The notes beneath the pieces are model-generated. The model was not told where the DNA came from and searched no databases. It worked only from the letters and a program-made list of their open reading frames with translations. A stretch of DNA of 60,000 nt from Polytrichum commune. Taxonomy: Eukaryota > Streptophyta > Polytrichopsida > Polytrichales > Polytrichaceae. Positions 12,913 through 24,456 of the stretch are shown here, in pieces. Numbering within the stretch: the first letter of the stretch is position 1; every line of letters begins with the position of its first letter. The DNA lies in contig OX485804.1 of assembly GCA_950295325.1 (NCBI GenBank), forward strand, positions 60,296,533-60,356,532, in the 5' to 3' direction. The position numbers and the translations under genes are program-made.

Positions 12913-13302
12913 AGAGCAAGCCTAGTCGTTCCTGGATCTGCATTTGCATCCGGGAATGAAAAGTGGCCTCCACCCAGAATGCAGATGCAGACCCAGGCAA
13001 AACTGCCACTCATTCTACCTTACTACCTCAAAATTTCCTCTAAAATGATTTGTAGTTTTCCGCGACCCTACCATATTGAGCTGTCTTTAGAAAAGAACCG
13101 CCATGAAGTTGTTTGTCCTTAGCTGATAGCAGGCTCCCTGCATATCTCGCCGAAATGCAGGGAGTTCTGCACTTCCTGTATTATTTTACATCCAGTTTTA
13201 GGGTATAGCAGGGTGACTAGACCAGTATCATAGATCTGCATCCGCACCGCGGATGAGAAAGCGCAAATGTAGATGCAGGTGCAGGGTCACTGGGCTTGCC
13301 CT
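12913..13302. mobile_element. Candidate MITE with GCAAGCC termini
   Basis: The ends are imperfect inverted repeats: AGAGCAAGCCTAGTC on the left and GAGGGCAAGCCCAGTGAC on the right (other strand). Subterminal segments rich in GATGCAGATGCAG-like words are also repeated in inverse orientation. No open frame of note. The TSD is uncertain (CTCA appears near both ends). Confidence 0.5.
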
Positions 13303-13924
13303 CATTGAAGAGTAAAAAGCTCACTTTTCTCATCACAACTTCGCAAATTTTTGTGAGTTGCATATGGATTCATTATTTCTTTGGAAAAATAGATTGTACA
13401 CCCTGTATAGATTTGCTCATGTATGGAATTTGTTGAAAGAATATTCCAAACTATTTTACCTGCCTGAAATAGAGAAGGTATTTCTTAAACCTTGGCTGTA
13501 ACGCCTCAGTACCTTATGGTACATCTTGTTTTCCCACTTTGTGTACAGGATGCCGCCTCTCGTATGTATATATGTACCTAAATATACGGCTTGGATACCC
13601 GACAGTTTTGACCCACAGAGCAGAGTCTGTGGAAGTCAATCTGCCATTGAAACCTTGACGCTTTCCCCTCTTCTCTTATATATATATATATATATATATA
13701 AGCGCACAGGAGGAGTACAATTAAGCTGGCTCCAAAGTCAGGGGGATGCACGTACCACCCGAGTCACTGGGGCGATTCACAGCAGCTCCATCCAAAGGGC
13801 TCGAGAATTCAAGGGACGGGCTGCATGTGGATACGTTAGTCGAACTACAGACGCGCTCTTTGACATGTGAATCAGAGCATGCGGACACAAAATGTGGTGG
13901 TGTGGTTCAAGGTGGTCATATATA
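13303..13924. other. No gene seen; (TA)n microsatellite
   Basis: No coding domain recognised. A TA dinucleotide run of about 11 units lies at 13,679-13,700. The rest is unremarkable. Confidence 0.5.
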
Positions 13925-14910
13925 CAGTCAAGACTCTATAAGTGTTACCCCTATAAGCGTTGTAATTTCATATATGTTAAGAAAATTTTACTCCCCTACA
14001 AAAACACAATTGGTAAGACTAGTGAGTATTATGTGTTAAGTGTTATAACATGCTCTACTCCCTTCTTTGTTAATTGCACCTCTATAAGTGTTAATTTTGA
14101 GAAAATCAAGGTAATAATATATGAGAGCGTACATTTTAAACATGTAATCACCTTTATCCCATATTCTTAGCGAATAATTCAAAATTGTTGGAGGCACACG
14201 GGTGTTCTTTCGATCTCTATTGAGAGGGAGATAGAGGAAGCTAGGCGCTTGGTAGAGGTTGATGAAGTTGCTACTCTACTTCATGAACTGACGTTGTTGG
14301 CGTTTGATAGTGAGGTGGGTGACGTGGTAAATGCTCATGAATACTTTAATTATGAGATGGAGTTTGATTTAAGCAACCCCTATGAACCTACCGATGAGGA
14401 GTTTTTGGATATATATTCCTCAGAACATCAAGAAATTGATGTTGATGAGGTTATGATTGATGTGGTAGAAGAAGTTGTAGGATTTAGTGTTGTTGAGCGT
14501 TCTCTAGAGACTTTGAAGAAATACTTTGAACAAAGACCAAACGATGCTCTATCACACATCAGGAGCATTCAAGGACTCCAGAAGGAAGTTTCATCTCATT
14601 ATTTGGAAGCTTCTCGTCATACTACTATAGACTCTTTTTTTTTGGTTAGTTTAGTTGGAAGAATCTCATCAAGTTACTACTATATATAGATTATTTCTTT
14701 GAATTAGTTTAGTTGAATTATGTATTATCATTTGTACTTTCATTTTTGTTTTTATAAAATGTTATGTTCTTCATTTTTGGAAATTCTAAGTGTTATTTCT
14801 ATAAATGTTATTAATCATTGGTATGAATTCTATAAGTATTACTTGTTATAATTCTATATATGTTATTTTTTTGCTACTCCCGACCTGTAACATTTATAGA
14901 GTCTTGATTG
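13925..14910 (+). mobile_element. pogo/Tigger-type DNA transposon, internally deleted
   Basis: The terminal inverted repeats are CAGTCAAGACTCTATAA (13,925-13,941) and, on the other strand, CAATCAAGACTCTATAA (ending 14,910). They differ at one position. The element is flanked by TA on both sides (13,923-13,924 and 14,911-14,912), as expected for Tc1/mariner-pogo insertions. The CAGT...CTCTATAA terminus is the known style of plant pogo-like (Lemi1/Emigrant) elements. Inside is a C-terminal transposase remnant (14,171-14,689). At 986 bp it is too short for a full transposase, so it is non-autonomous. Confidence 0.85.
14171..14689 (+). pseudogene. C-terminal remnant of pogo/Tigger-family (DDE_1, CENP-B-like) transposase
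   Basis: An open frame runs from a stop at 14,168 to the stop at 14,689. It begins RIIQNCWRHTGVL, the hallmark that follows the catalytic domain in Tigger/pogo transposases. It continues with an acidic region (SNPYEPTDEEFLDIYSSE) and ends near RHTTIDSFF, resembling the short (T)I(T/D)(D/S)FF tail of this family. The N-terminal DNA-binding CENP-B domain and the DDE catalytic core are missing. It lies inside the matching inverted repeats at 13,925-14,910 in the sense direction. It has no usable start codon and cannot code for an active enzyme. Confidence 0.75.
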
Positions 14911-14912
14911 TA

Positions 14913-15508
14913 TATACACGTGTAAAACTAGCATCGTTTGAGGCCAAGTGTGGGACTTTTGTCAAGAGGTCATTTTCTCTTTGGGAGGCAGGAACATCTG
15001 TCTCAAAAGACAATACAAGAAAAACCAACTGTCATATAATCACTTCTTGGGTGTTTGTTAGTGGATTTGGGTGAACCAACCCATACACTCGTTTCTTGTT
15101 GGATGCCTAAATCCTTGCCTCCAAGGAACCAATGTACGGGTTGGTTCGCCCCAACCTTGTTAGTGGGTTGCTCCATATTAGATACTAGCTTGGACCCATG
15201 CCGTCAGGATTTTGTTGCACCTGTGCATGTGTGTTAATGTCCTGGATGAACCCAACCCCCATATAAGAAGGAAAATTCAACCATAACTTTCTCATTGGAA
15301 AGTGAGAGTTGGTTGTATTTGTAGTAAATGTTTGTTCGTTTCATGATTTATATTTTGTGTATGTAGAGGAGGTATTTCTCACATTGAAAGTGAAGAGCTT
15401 AGTATAATACATGAGTCCATTTACTAGCTTATCGATAATACATTTATGCATTGTTCTTCTCTATAAAATTCTCGTGTATAAGGGGTTTTGTTTCATAAAT
15501 CACCCATG
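14913..15508. other. No gene seen
   Basis: Sequence between the pogo-type element and the solo LTR. An open frame at 15,055-15,237 has no recognisable domain. Confidence 0.45.
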
Positions 15509-17032
15509 TGTGAGCCCAAAATGGTGCCCACATGTGGTGATTAACTCTTCGAAACCAATTTTAGTTTGACTTTGATGTGTTATGATTATTCACAAAACAT
15601 AAAAAGAGTGAAGTGTGGTGTGGATTTAAGTTTAGGCATTAGAATGTGTTGTGTAGTTATTTCAAGGTTTGATTTCAATAAGAGGATGCCTTGATGATGT
15701 GAGTAAAGGGTAAGGTGAGGCAAGGTGAGCTCCGCGGGTTAAATGTCCACTTTTGGATCCACCTTGGTAGTTTAGGAAGAAGGAAGCTTGGTGGAAGGGG
15801 ATTAGTCCCTACTTTGAAGGTGAAGGTTAAGGGATTGTGATTGGAGGTGCTAATCCTCCCACCCTATCCTCACCTCTCTCTCCCTCTCTCCCTCTCTCCC
15901 TCTTTGCTACTTAAGGTGTTCTTTCTCTCATTTGCGACTCTCTCCATCAAGCGCTCTCAAGGGAGCAAGCTCTAAAGAGCTTGAGCCATGTGTGTGTTAC
16001 ATTAGTTTTTAGTGAAGTTAATTAGTTAAGCTCTCTCTCTCAAGGCCTCCCAAGTGAGGGAGTTCTAGAGCTTAAATTTGCACGTAGTGATTAGGTGGTA
16101 GTTGGTTAGAATAGTGTGTTAAATTAGCTCATGACTTAGAAGCAAAAGAAAGAAAAGAAGAATTTAGAAGACCTTGATTAGCGGATGGGAGGGGTTGTAT
16201 TAAGGTTAGCGAAGACTATAAGGTTAAGGAGTTGATTGCTAGAAGGGACCTCGGTTGGGCTTCAGCTAAGCAGCTGACTGCTGGAAGGTTAAGAGCGACT
16301 GCTGGACGGTTAAGAACGACTGCTGGAAGGTTCAGCAGCTGACTGTTGGGAAGGCCTCGGCTTGGGCTTCAGCTAAGCAGTTGACTGCTGGGAGGGCCTC
16401 GGCTTGGGCTTCAGCTAAGCAGTTGACTGCTGTAAGGTTAAGCAGCTGAATGCTGGAAGGTTAAGGAGCGACTGTTGGAGGGGCCTCGGCTGGGTTTAAG
16501 TTATTTAGTTAGCTCTAATAAGTTAGGCTACTAGGGGGGGTTGTAGTTAGGATAATCCCTTGGGGGATTGCTAGGCCATACGAGATCCTTGCATGCCATC
16601 TTGGTTTTTAGGTAGAGTTGGATTTATTAGGAAAGTAGAAGTGTGTGGGACTTTTAAATGTGTTGATGGTTACCCATTGAGGCAAGTGTTTTTAAACACT
16701 CGTACTTTTTGGTTGGAATATATTACGTGCACAATTAATGGAGACTGTGGAGGATCCTAGCAAGGACAAGATAAAGGAAGTAAAAATCAAGAAGTCTAGA
16801 GGGATCTCTTTAAGGGCATGTGTGGCCAAGGCCGCGGGTTGGACCCTTGAGAAATCGAATGCCGCTACGAGCAAGGATGCTCACAATAATAAAGCAAGTG
16901 AGTTAAGATGAAGTTAGGGCCTTGGACATGAGAGCCATATAGCAATTCACGTATTGGTATTAGGAACTGAATGTGATTCTCAAAGCCATCACCCGGACTA
17001 GGACGCTTAAGGGGGGTGGATTTGGCCTCACA
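15509..17032 (+). mobile_element. Solo LTR related to the intact Ty3 element, TSD CCATG
   Basis: It begins TGTGAGCCCAAAATGGTGCC and ends GGTGGATTTGGCCTCACA. Both ends match the LTR at 57,111-58,609 read on its sense (minus) strand: start TGTGAGCCCAAAAGGGTGCC, end TTTGGCCTCACA preceded by GGACGCTTAAGG. The 1,524-bp length is close to the 1,499 bp of the intact LTR. An exact 5-bp duplication CCATG flanks it (15,504-15,508 and 17,033-17,037). No internal retroelement region is present, so it is the product of LTR-LTR recombination. The body has diverged and includes CT-rich and minisatellite stretches. Confidence 0.85.
16238..16495 (+). repeat. Minisatellite inside the solo LTR
   Basis: Imperfect tandem units built on GACTGCTGGAAGGTTAAG and GGCCTCGGCTTGGGCTTCAG recur about eight times. 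The array lies in the downstream half of the solo LTR and partly accounts for its extra length relative to the intact 1,499-bp LTR. Confidence 0.7.
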
Positions 17033-17037
17033 CCATG

Positions 17038-19323
17038 CATGTCATTTAGGTTTCCAATAAAGAGTCACTCGCAGGAGTGATTTCTGTGAACCCACATTGA
17101 ATGGTAAGTATGTAAGGTAGCCAACCCATTCCAGACTACTAAAGTAAATTAGCATATATGCGGTTTAGGCATGATGAGAGGAGAAATCACCCATGTAAGA
17201 GAAATAAAAGTATGATGAAATTCATATGTTTTAAAAGAATTTGTAATAAAAATTTTACTAAGAATTACCCAAGTGCATATTTTCTTTGACCTATACTTGT
17301 AATATATGTTACCCTCTTTTTGAACACCAATTAGTTACAAAATTGAGAACACTTAATTCCTGTAATCAATCATTGGAAAACCTAAATATGCTTGGAATCT
17401 AAACCTAGTTATCAACTTAACCACTAACATTTGGCTAGGTTGGATTTCTACCATAACATGTCAACATTGATCAAAGATTGATATGGTGCTGCTCGGAAAT
17501 AGGTTGGCCTAAGCTTCAAAAGTGGTGCGGTGGTTGGGAATGGGTAGGCTACCTTACACCCTCAAAGGTGCTTTGCTCAAGCCCAACACACCCGGATCTA
17601 CTTGCATCCCATAATTCAAGGTTGAGGCATCTACATCCGATAAAATAAGAGAGTTTGCACTTGTTTAGGAAGAGTAATAATGGGGGATTCTTTTTTCCTT
17701 ACAAAGAGAAACAAATTCTAAGTAGAACGCAAATTTTATTTCTAATTAGCATGAATATGGAAATCGCTACAAATTTTGAAGCGGTGTAGTTTACTTGAAC
17801 ACACAATCAATGTATAGGGTTAACCCATAACTGCCCAACCAAATGCTAATTCTTGGCTACAACATTTATCTAAACTCTCTTGAGAATAATCAATCACAAG
17901 CTACCACCACATAAACTTTAATTCCGTTTGCCTAAAAAATCCAATTTAAACAACACTTTGCTACTACTTCTAGGTCTTTGACCAAAAAAGTTTATGGTTT
18001 TAGTATACGGAAGCACTTTTTGGTCTACTTTACATGCTTGCACCCAAACATGTCTGCTGGAGTTTGCATCACACCTACCTCTTGAAACATGACCTTGAAA
18101 CATTATCCACAATTTGCCATGTAGGAATTTGTATAGATTTTTTCATCCATGATAATTTCTTTGGACCCTTAGGCCTTCACCTTCTAGTGTGAAGTGAACT
18201 TGAGCGGTCTTGGCCTTTTCAACCTATGAGAGATCTTAGAATGCCATGGTCACGGGCCTTTAGTTTCGTGTGTGAAGTGGCCCTCATTACACCAATTTGT
18301 CCTATCAAGGGAGATGGTGCAAAAAGGGCCACTTTATGCGTTGAGTGTATATGCTAATATTGAATTGATAAAATCTTAGATGTTTCTCATTAACTTTAGC
18401 AATTGGAAGTGGATTCCAATTCATCAAAATACGATTTATTCGAATTTCATATGCAAAAGTCACGAGGGTTCAAAAGTTATTGGTATATATATCCCAATAC
18501 TAACACCATAACATTATTCAACTCAGTTTGTACGTTGGGTGGGGCCATGAATAAGCCATATTCTATTTGAAAGTATATTATGTTTATTGTCACAACAGAG
18601 CACTGCACTAGCAAATCTAGACTAAAAAACTAGGGTGAAGCAATGTATTGATATTATTAGATGGACATGATTGATAGCAACTACATAATGTTATGACATG
18701 AACTTGTTGTTAAGGTAGTGGACAATTTCAAAATCAATGTGTACTTATAATGCGAGGTTTTAGGATGTTCATTCCAACATGCTCTAACTTAGTGCAGGTT
18801 ACCATTTGGAATTACCAATTGCATTTTCATAATTTTGTTATTGAGAACATCATTTTTTAAACCCAACTAACATAAATAGCTACACTAAAATATGATATTT
18901 AGTGTCACCAATTCTACTTGTCTTACTCGATACTAATTGTAAATTGCGGTGTAGTGTCACCGCCGCTATATGTTAACCCATCATTATTTGTCATTCCTTG
19001 TAAAGTTTTTGGGAGATTATAGATTTACACTGTTGCAATTACCGTCACTTTTCAAGTGGATTTTCATCCAAATTTTAGTCATCCATGGCAATATTTCATA
19101 CAAGTTGCTGACAAGAGAAGGTAGAGTTTTGGCCAATGGATGAACTCATCCATCATCCATGGTAGTATTTGTTCACTTGTTTTATAAGAAATGTCATCCA
19201 AAAAGTTACCATAGTGACATCAAATACCATATGACACTAAAATACCATAACATTAGTGTAGTACCATAACATTCATCAGTTCTCATATTCGTTCCCTTTC
19301 CCATTCTAGGCACCACCTAGTAC
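17038..19323. other. No gene seen; one dispersed repeat at 17,936-18,050
   Basis: Mostly AT-rich with no coding domain. The stretch 17,936-18,050 repeats 565-675 in the same orientation, including AAATCCAATTTAAACAACAC and the terminal CTTGCACCCA, so it is a fragment of the element at 60-676. At 18,290-18,300 and around 18,200 are words (GTGTGAAGTGGCCCT) reminiscent of the Tourist-like ends at 2,488, but no paired structure could be set. Confidence 0.5.
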
Positions 19324-19807
19324 TTATATTGTAGATGTACAAGTGGACCTCCACTTGAATCGGGATCTTCCCTTGATTCTAGAAGAGCCGTCCATATATC
19401 CCACAAAGGCGAGTAGCCGGACCGGGATTGTTGAGTTGGGTGGTTTGTTGTTATGGGTCCTTGCGTTGTCTAATGTGAAGATCCAGGTAGATTTGTTGTC
19501 TTGTAGTGCTTGGACAATAAGGTGCATTGCCTTGTTTTATCTTGAGATTATGAGACCCTTTATGTGTTGATTCTCGCATATGGATAAAAGGCGGGGCCAT
19601 GTATATATGGCATTAGTGGGGCATAACGTGCAATTGGGATTGGGATGAATGGTGGGGCCAAACGATGTGTTTCATGTTATTGTCCATGTATTGTGCATAC
19701 CAAAATTTTAGAGTTTGTGTGAATTGAGTGTCACATATACCCCTTCCCTTCCATAAGTAGTTGGATAGTTTGTGGATAATCTTGGTCATTTCATAGCCAC
19801 TTGTCAA
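19324..19807 (-). pseudogene. Possible C-terminal fragments of an old LINE ORF2
   Basis: The plus strand is G/T-rich, so the minus strand has the A/C-rich composition of the LINE at 41-60 kb. The minus strand reads fragments such as KIIHKLSNYLWK and FWYAQYMDNN, then a His-rich HIVWPHHSSQSQLHVMPH resembling a degenerate C-terminal Cys/His motif. Further on are WIFTLDNARTHNN and GYMDGSSRIKG, which loosely resemble RNase H motifs. The corresponding part of the intact LINE lies beyond the window, so this cannot be tested here. A solo-LTR-like insertion abuts it at 19,811. Confidence 0.35.
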
Positions 19808-19810
19808 CGT

Positions 19811-20937
19811 TGTCGGGTAGAGAGGGTTCCGCCTTGGGAAAGCACTGGGCTTCTGGCTGCAACTAGATTTTATCGGACCCGTCGAATCTTCTGGTCTTCA
19901 ATCGAGTCTTCTGGTCTTCTAGTCTTCAATTTCTTCAATTTCTTCTAATCTTCAACCTCTTTCCCGTCGACCTATCCTGTTGCGGCTCTATATGGGTAAA
20001 GGGTAAGGGTAGTGTGATAAGAAACCACGGGCTTCAGACGGGTAAAACGGGACGTCAGAACACGAGCTGATGTCCGAAAGATTGGCTCCTAAACTTTCAA
20101 ACCCACGGTGACCAGCAATCGCGCCTCACCAGTGGGAACGACAGAAAACAACCTTGTGGGTGATCAATCCCACTTCGTTGTCACAAACAACCTTGTGGGT
20201 CATTAATCCCACTTCGTTGTCACACAGGAAACAAATTACGATGCAGAAATGAAATGCAACTAGCCTCCAAAACCGGCTTGGAATCACACACACAAGAAAA
20301 AAACAACGTGCCACAAGCAACCACACATTCAAGTCTTGAAGCCTTCAATTCTTCAATCTGTCCGTCTTCTATGGTCGGTCGAAGTCTCAGCTCTTCTTTT
20401 AAGAACCAACAGACTTCCCTCCACTCAAACAAGCACAAATCTTGATTGCTAACTTCCAAAACAACAAGTGAGATCTCTCATGAATCACAAATCCCCCGTA
20501 TTTTATTTCATATTCTTCTAAAAAACAACTCACACTGTGAGCTTCGAATCCACTTCTCTCTCTCAGCAACTTCTCTCCCACAATAATCACATAACATCTT
20601 TCCTTCACCACCTCTCCCTATCCATGCGAGAGACAAAGTTTTTTCTTATCCTCATCACATGGCTTCTAATCACCCATTGGTCCAAAGTAACTCAAGATAA
20701 ACTAAGTAAGACTAAAAAAGGTAAAGTAAAGGCAACACTAAGAATAAATTGTGAGTAAACAAAATGATAAAGGTAACTATCCACTTCTATCCTTTGGTAA
20801 AGGTAACTAAGAGTAACTATGAGTAAATAAAAAGGTAATCTACTTCTATTCTTTATTATTTTTCTCCAATACCAAGAATCACAATGCAATATTAAATACG
20901 TACACATCTATATAGTGTACGTATTTACATTACGACA
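19811..20937 (-). mobile_element. Solo-LTR-like element, copy 1 (1,127 bp), TSD ACGT
   Basis: It starts TGTCGGGTAGAGAGG and ends TTACGACA, giving short inverted termini TGTCG...CGACA typical of LTRs (TG...CA). A 4-bp direct repeat ACGT flanks it (19,807-19,810 and 20,938-20,941). It is nearly identical to the inverted copy at 23,202-24,456. Neither copy has an internal retroelement region. There is no coding sequence: the many open frames shared by both copies show no domain. The alternative is a non-LTR-derived mobile unit with short ends. The LTR reading is favoured by TG...CA, length and TSD. Confidence 0.7.
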
Positions 20938-21129
20938 ACGTATAGGAATTTTCTTTTGGCAGTGTTGGTTTCCTTTTTTTGATGCTCTTTGTTAATGAAT
21001 ATGTAGAGGTTACGAGTAGCTCCATCATATGTGGCGAGCATGGAACTTTCTAGCCAATAGGGGGCATTTTTTATATTAAAAAAATACATTTTTATTTGGT
21101 CTACTTTGGGGGGCGTTTTTCATTTTTCA

Positions 21130-22640
21130 TTTTATTTTATTGTTAGACTTGATGTTATGTTGTGTGGGAATAGGTTAAATTTTGGTAGGTGTCTACATGG
21201 ATATTGTGGATTCTTTGTATGATGTGTTGGAGTTCTTGCGTGATTCGTATGTTTCTTTTGGGGAGGGGGTGGGGTGGGGGGGGGGGGGGGGTACATTGGT
21301 TGCATATGATGGATGGTACTATGCATTGGTAGTATTTTGGTCATTTTGGTGGTGGGGCGTAGCATATGGCGTGCAATAGGATGGTCATGGTTGTGTGAGT
21401 GTTAGTTGTTGGTTGAGTGGGAGTAGTGATGGTGCCCAATCTTTGTGGTTAAATAGAGGAGAACCGCTTATTCTTGATTAGGACCCCACCGGGAATCTAT
21501 AGGGCGCTATAATTTTGATAAGGCTAGGACTGATTTTGTTTTCTTTTTCTTTTTCCTTTTTCCCATGGTGGTTAAAATAAGGTTCCATGCTTCACGGTTT
21601 CTAACAATTAGTTTCCATGTAGGCCATTTTGCCCACCAATTTCTAGTGGAAATGTAGATGCCACCAAGTGGAATCTACATTTCCAATAGAATCTGGTGGG
21701 TGAATCGGCTTACATGGAAACCAACCCTGAGTCTCCAACTTTGGTTATGGTATCACCATGAAATTGAAAGTGCCATGACACATGTCCCCAATTTGGAGTG
21801 CTAAAGTAAGGAAGAATTTGTCTCCAAATGAGCGGGTTATGGCCGACTCTAGAAATTGGTAATGTGTTTGGGCCAACTTTTAGCTTCAAATATTCACAAT
21901 AAATTCAATTTAACGAATAAAATTACCCAAAAAATGAAAATCCTCCCGATTTCTATTTTCATGCATAGGAAAAAATTGCACCACCTTAAAATTTTCCAAA
22001 TTCGGCACATCATCTCTTAAGCGACCAGTTATTGGGCGCCTCTACGCTATTAGTATGGTTGTTATATGGGTGTCTCCTTGAGCAACCATTCTAGCCCAGT
22101 GGATAGCTTCCAAGGTAGTGTTGTGGTCAGTGAAGTGTGTTAACCCTAATTCAAACCACTTGGAGGACGCGGCGTGTGCATTGCCAAAGAGGATATCCCC
22201 ATTATGTGGTGAGTTGTAGTGCATGAGTTGTGTAGGGCATTTGAGTAGGGATGACTAGTAGGAGTGTGTGATTATGATTGTGAATGAGTATATGTGTAGT
22301 TTTGCAATTTTTGGGTTTACGGTGTGATGTTGGTTGATGGATTGGACATTTTTTGGTTTTTTCTTGGGTAGTATGGCTATGTACCTTTGTATAAGCCAAA
22401 GTATTTCGGTTTGAAGTCATGTGGTGGGGTTTGGAGGAAGTTTGTTAGGTGTTGGAGGTTGTTGTGGGAGAATTTGTTCCAAGGCCGACACATTCTTTCG
22501 TTGGTGATGGTGGCCATGTACTTCCTTTTTGGTCGTAAATGTGGGATTCCATGCTTTGGATTTTTATGGTGGATTTATTCATATGGATATCCTTATCCCG
22601 GTTGCATTCATGGGTGGAAGTGTGAGGTTAGTTGTTTGTA
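21130..22640 (-). pseudogene. Decayed LINE ORF2 segment related to the 2A-bearing LINE
   Basis: Read on the minus strand, this segment aligns by eye with 58,930-59,480 of the LINE. Relic HECNRDKDIH...STIKIQ...SHIYDQKG matches LINE NECNPENDIE...DTIQIQ...AHIYEDNG. After a frame change, relic YMATITNERMCRPWNKF matches HLITIPKTRLMWLWKQY. Relic PPHDFKPKYFGLYK matches PPTQYFETEIVWLYQ. Relic AIHWARMVAQGDTHITTILI (22,100-22,050) matches AIHWARMAAQNDPYTITILI. The order is preserved. Frame changes and stops are frequent, so it is dead. Its A/C-rich sense strand (seen as G/T-rich plus strand) is the same as in the LINE. The lower part (21,130-22,000) has the composition but no residues I can align. Confidence 0.75.
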
Positions 22641-23201
22641 GGGGCGGGTGTATGTATTTGTGATCTTTGAGTTGAGTGTGGTTTAGGCAGTTTGTGTGCT
22701 TCTTGCCCAGGTGTCAGCCCTAAACCTCCACCCTTATGTGTCGTAGTCCAGGTGGAAGCCTAAAGCTCACATGTACGTGATCAACTCCTCTTGGCCCTTA
22801 GGACTAGGCTCCCAGTGCTTTAACAATGTAAATATTGAACACACAACTTTTATTCAAATGGCACAAGGTCTAAGTATTTAGGAATACTCCTTGTTCTTAT
22901 GATCATTGTCACCCACAAACACCCACTCCAAGCCTCAAACCTACAACAATGAACCACTAAACTACCCTAACATATGTTCTAATGGCCTTTAAGCAACCCA
23001 AATTACACATTTGGCTTACACATGCCCCTTGATCATCCCTACTTCTAGTTCTATCCACTTCCACTAACTCTAAATGCCCAGTCTGCAGCCCTAATAATCT
23101 CTGAGCCGAGGTGAACAACCACTGATGTTGGGTTTCGGTGCTTGCTGGATCGTAGACTCTGCTGGTGTACAACAGCTGCCTATCGCTGCCCGTCAACCCG
23201 T

Positions 23202-24456
23202 TGTCGTGATGTAAATACGTACACTATATAGATGTGTACGTATTTAATATTGCATTGTGATTCTTGGTCTTGGAGAAAAATAATAAAGAATAGAAGTAGA
23301 TTACTTTTTTATTTACTCATAGTTTATTTTAGTTATCATTACCTAAGGATAGGAGTGGATAGAAGTTGCTTACCTTTATGTTTACTCATAGTTACTCTTA
23401 GTTACCTTTACCAAAGGATAGAAGTTGCTTACCTTTATGTTTACTCATAGTTACTCTTAGTTACCTTTACCAAAGGATAGAAGTGGATAGTTACCTTTAT
23501 CATTTTGTTTACTCACAATTTATTCTTAGTGTTGCCTTTACTTTACCTTTTTTAGTCTTACTTAGTTTATCTTGAGTTACTTTGGACCAATGGGTGATTA
23601 GAAGCCATGTGATGAGGATAAGAAAAAACTTTGTCTCTCGCATGGATAGGGAGAGGTGGTGAAGGAAAGATGTTATGTGATTATTGTGGGAGAGAAGTTG
23701 CTGAGAGAGAGAAGTGGATTCGAAGCTCACAGTGTGAGTTGTTTTTTAGAAGAATATGAAATAAAATACGGGGGATTTGTGATTCATGAGAGATCTCACT
23801 TGTTGTTTTGGAAGTTAGCAATCAAGATTTGTGCTTGTTTGAGTGGAGGGAAGTCTGTTGGTTCTTAAAAGAAGAGCTGAGACTTCGACCGACCATAGAA
23901 GACGGACAGATTGAAGAATTGAAGGCTTCAAGACTTGAATGTGTGGTTGCTTGTGGCACGTTGTTTTTTTCTTGTGTGTGTGATTCCAAGCCGGTTTTGG
24001 AGGCTAGTTGCATTTCATTTCTGCATCGTAATTTGTTTCCTGTGTGACAACGAAGTGGGATTAATGACCCACAAGGTTGTTTGTGACAACGAAGTGGGAT
24101 TGATCACCCACAAGGTTGTTTTCTGTCGTTCCCACTGGTGAGGCGCGATTGCTGGTCACCGTGGGTTTGAAAGTTTAGGAGCCAATCTTTCGGACGTCAG
24201 CTCGTGTTCTGACGTCCCGTTTTACCCGTCCGAAGCCCGTGGTTTCTTATCACACTACCCTTACCCTTTACCCATATAGAGCCGCAACAGGATAGGTCGA
24301 CGGGAAAGAGGTTGAAGATTAGAAGAAATTGAAGAAATTGAAGACTAGAAGACCAGAAGACTCGATTGAAGACCAGAAGATTCGACGGGTCCGATAAAAT
24401 CTAGTTGCAGCCAGAAGCCCAGTGCTTTCCCAAGGCGGAACCCTCTCTACCCGACA
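23202..24456 (+). mobile_element. Solo-LTR-like element, copy 2 (1,255 bp), TSD CCGT
   Basis: It runs from TGTCGTGATGTAAATACG to TACCCGACA and is flanked by CCGT on both sides (23,198-23,201 and 24,457-24,460). It is the reverse complement of copy 1 at 19,811-20,937 with very few differences, except an extra block of 59-bp tandem repeats. Because each copy has its own 4-bp duplication, the two are independent insertions and not one long palindrome. It sits inside the diverged solo LTR at 22,712-25,682. Confidence 0.7.
23300..23500 (+). repeat. 59-bp tandem repeat expansion in solo-LTR-like copy 2
   Basis: The words GATAGAAGT..., ACTCATAGTTACTCTTAG and TTACCTTTACCAAAGGATAG recur with a spacing of 59 bp (for example the GAAGT words at 23,362, 23,421 and 23,480). 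Copy 1 has a single unit here. The expansion accounts for the 128-bp length difference between the copies. Confidence 0.8.

Noticed and set aside
20126-20758. Shared open frames in the two solo-LTR-like copies as a conserved gene
   Set aside because: The frames are identical because the whole 1.1-kb unit is duplicated, they overlap on both strands, and none resembles a known protein.
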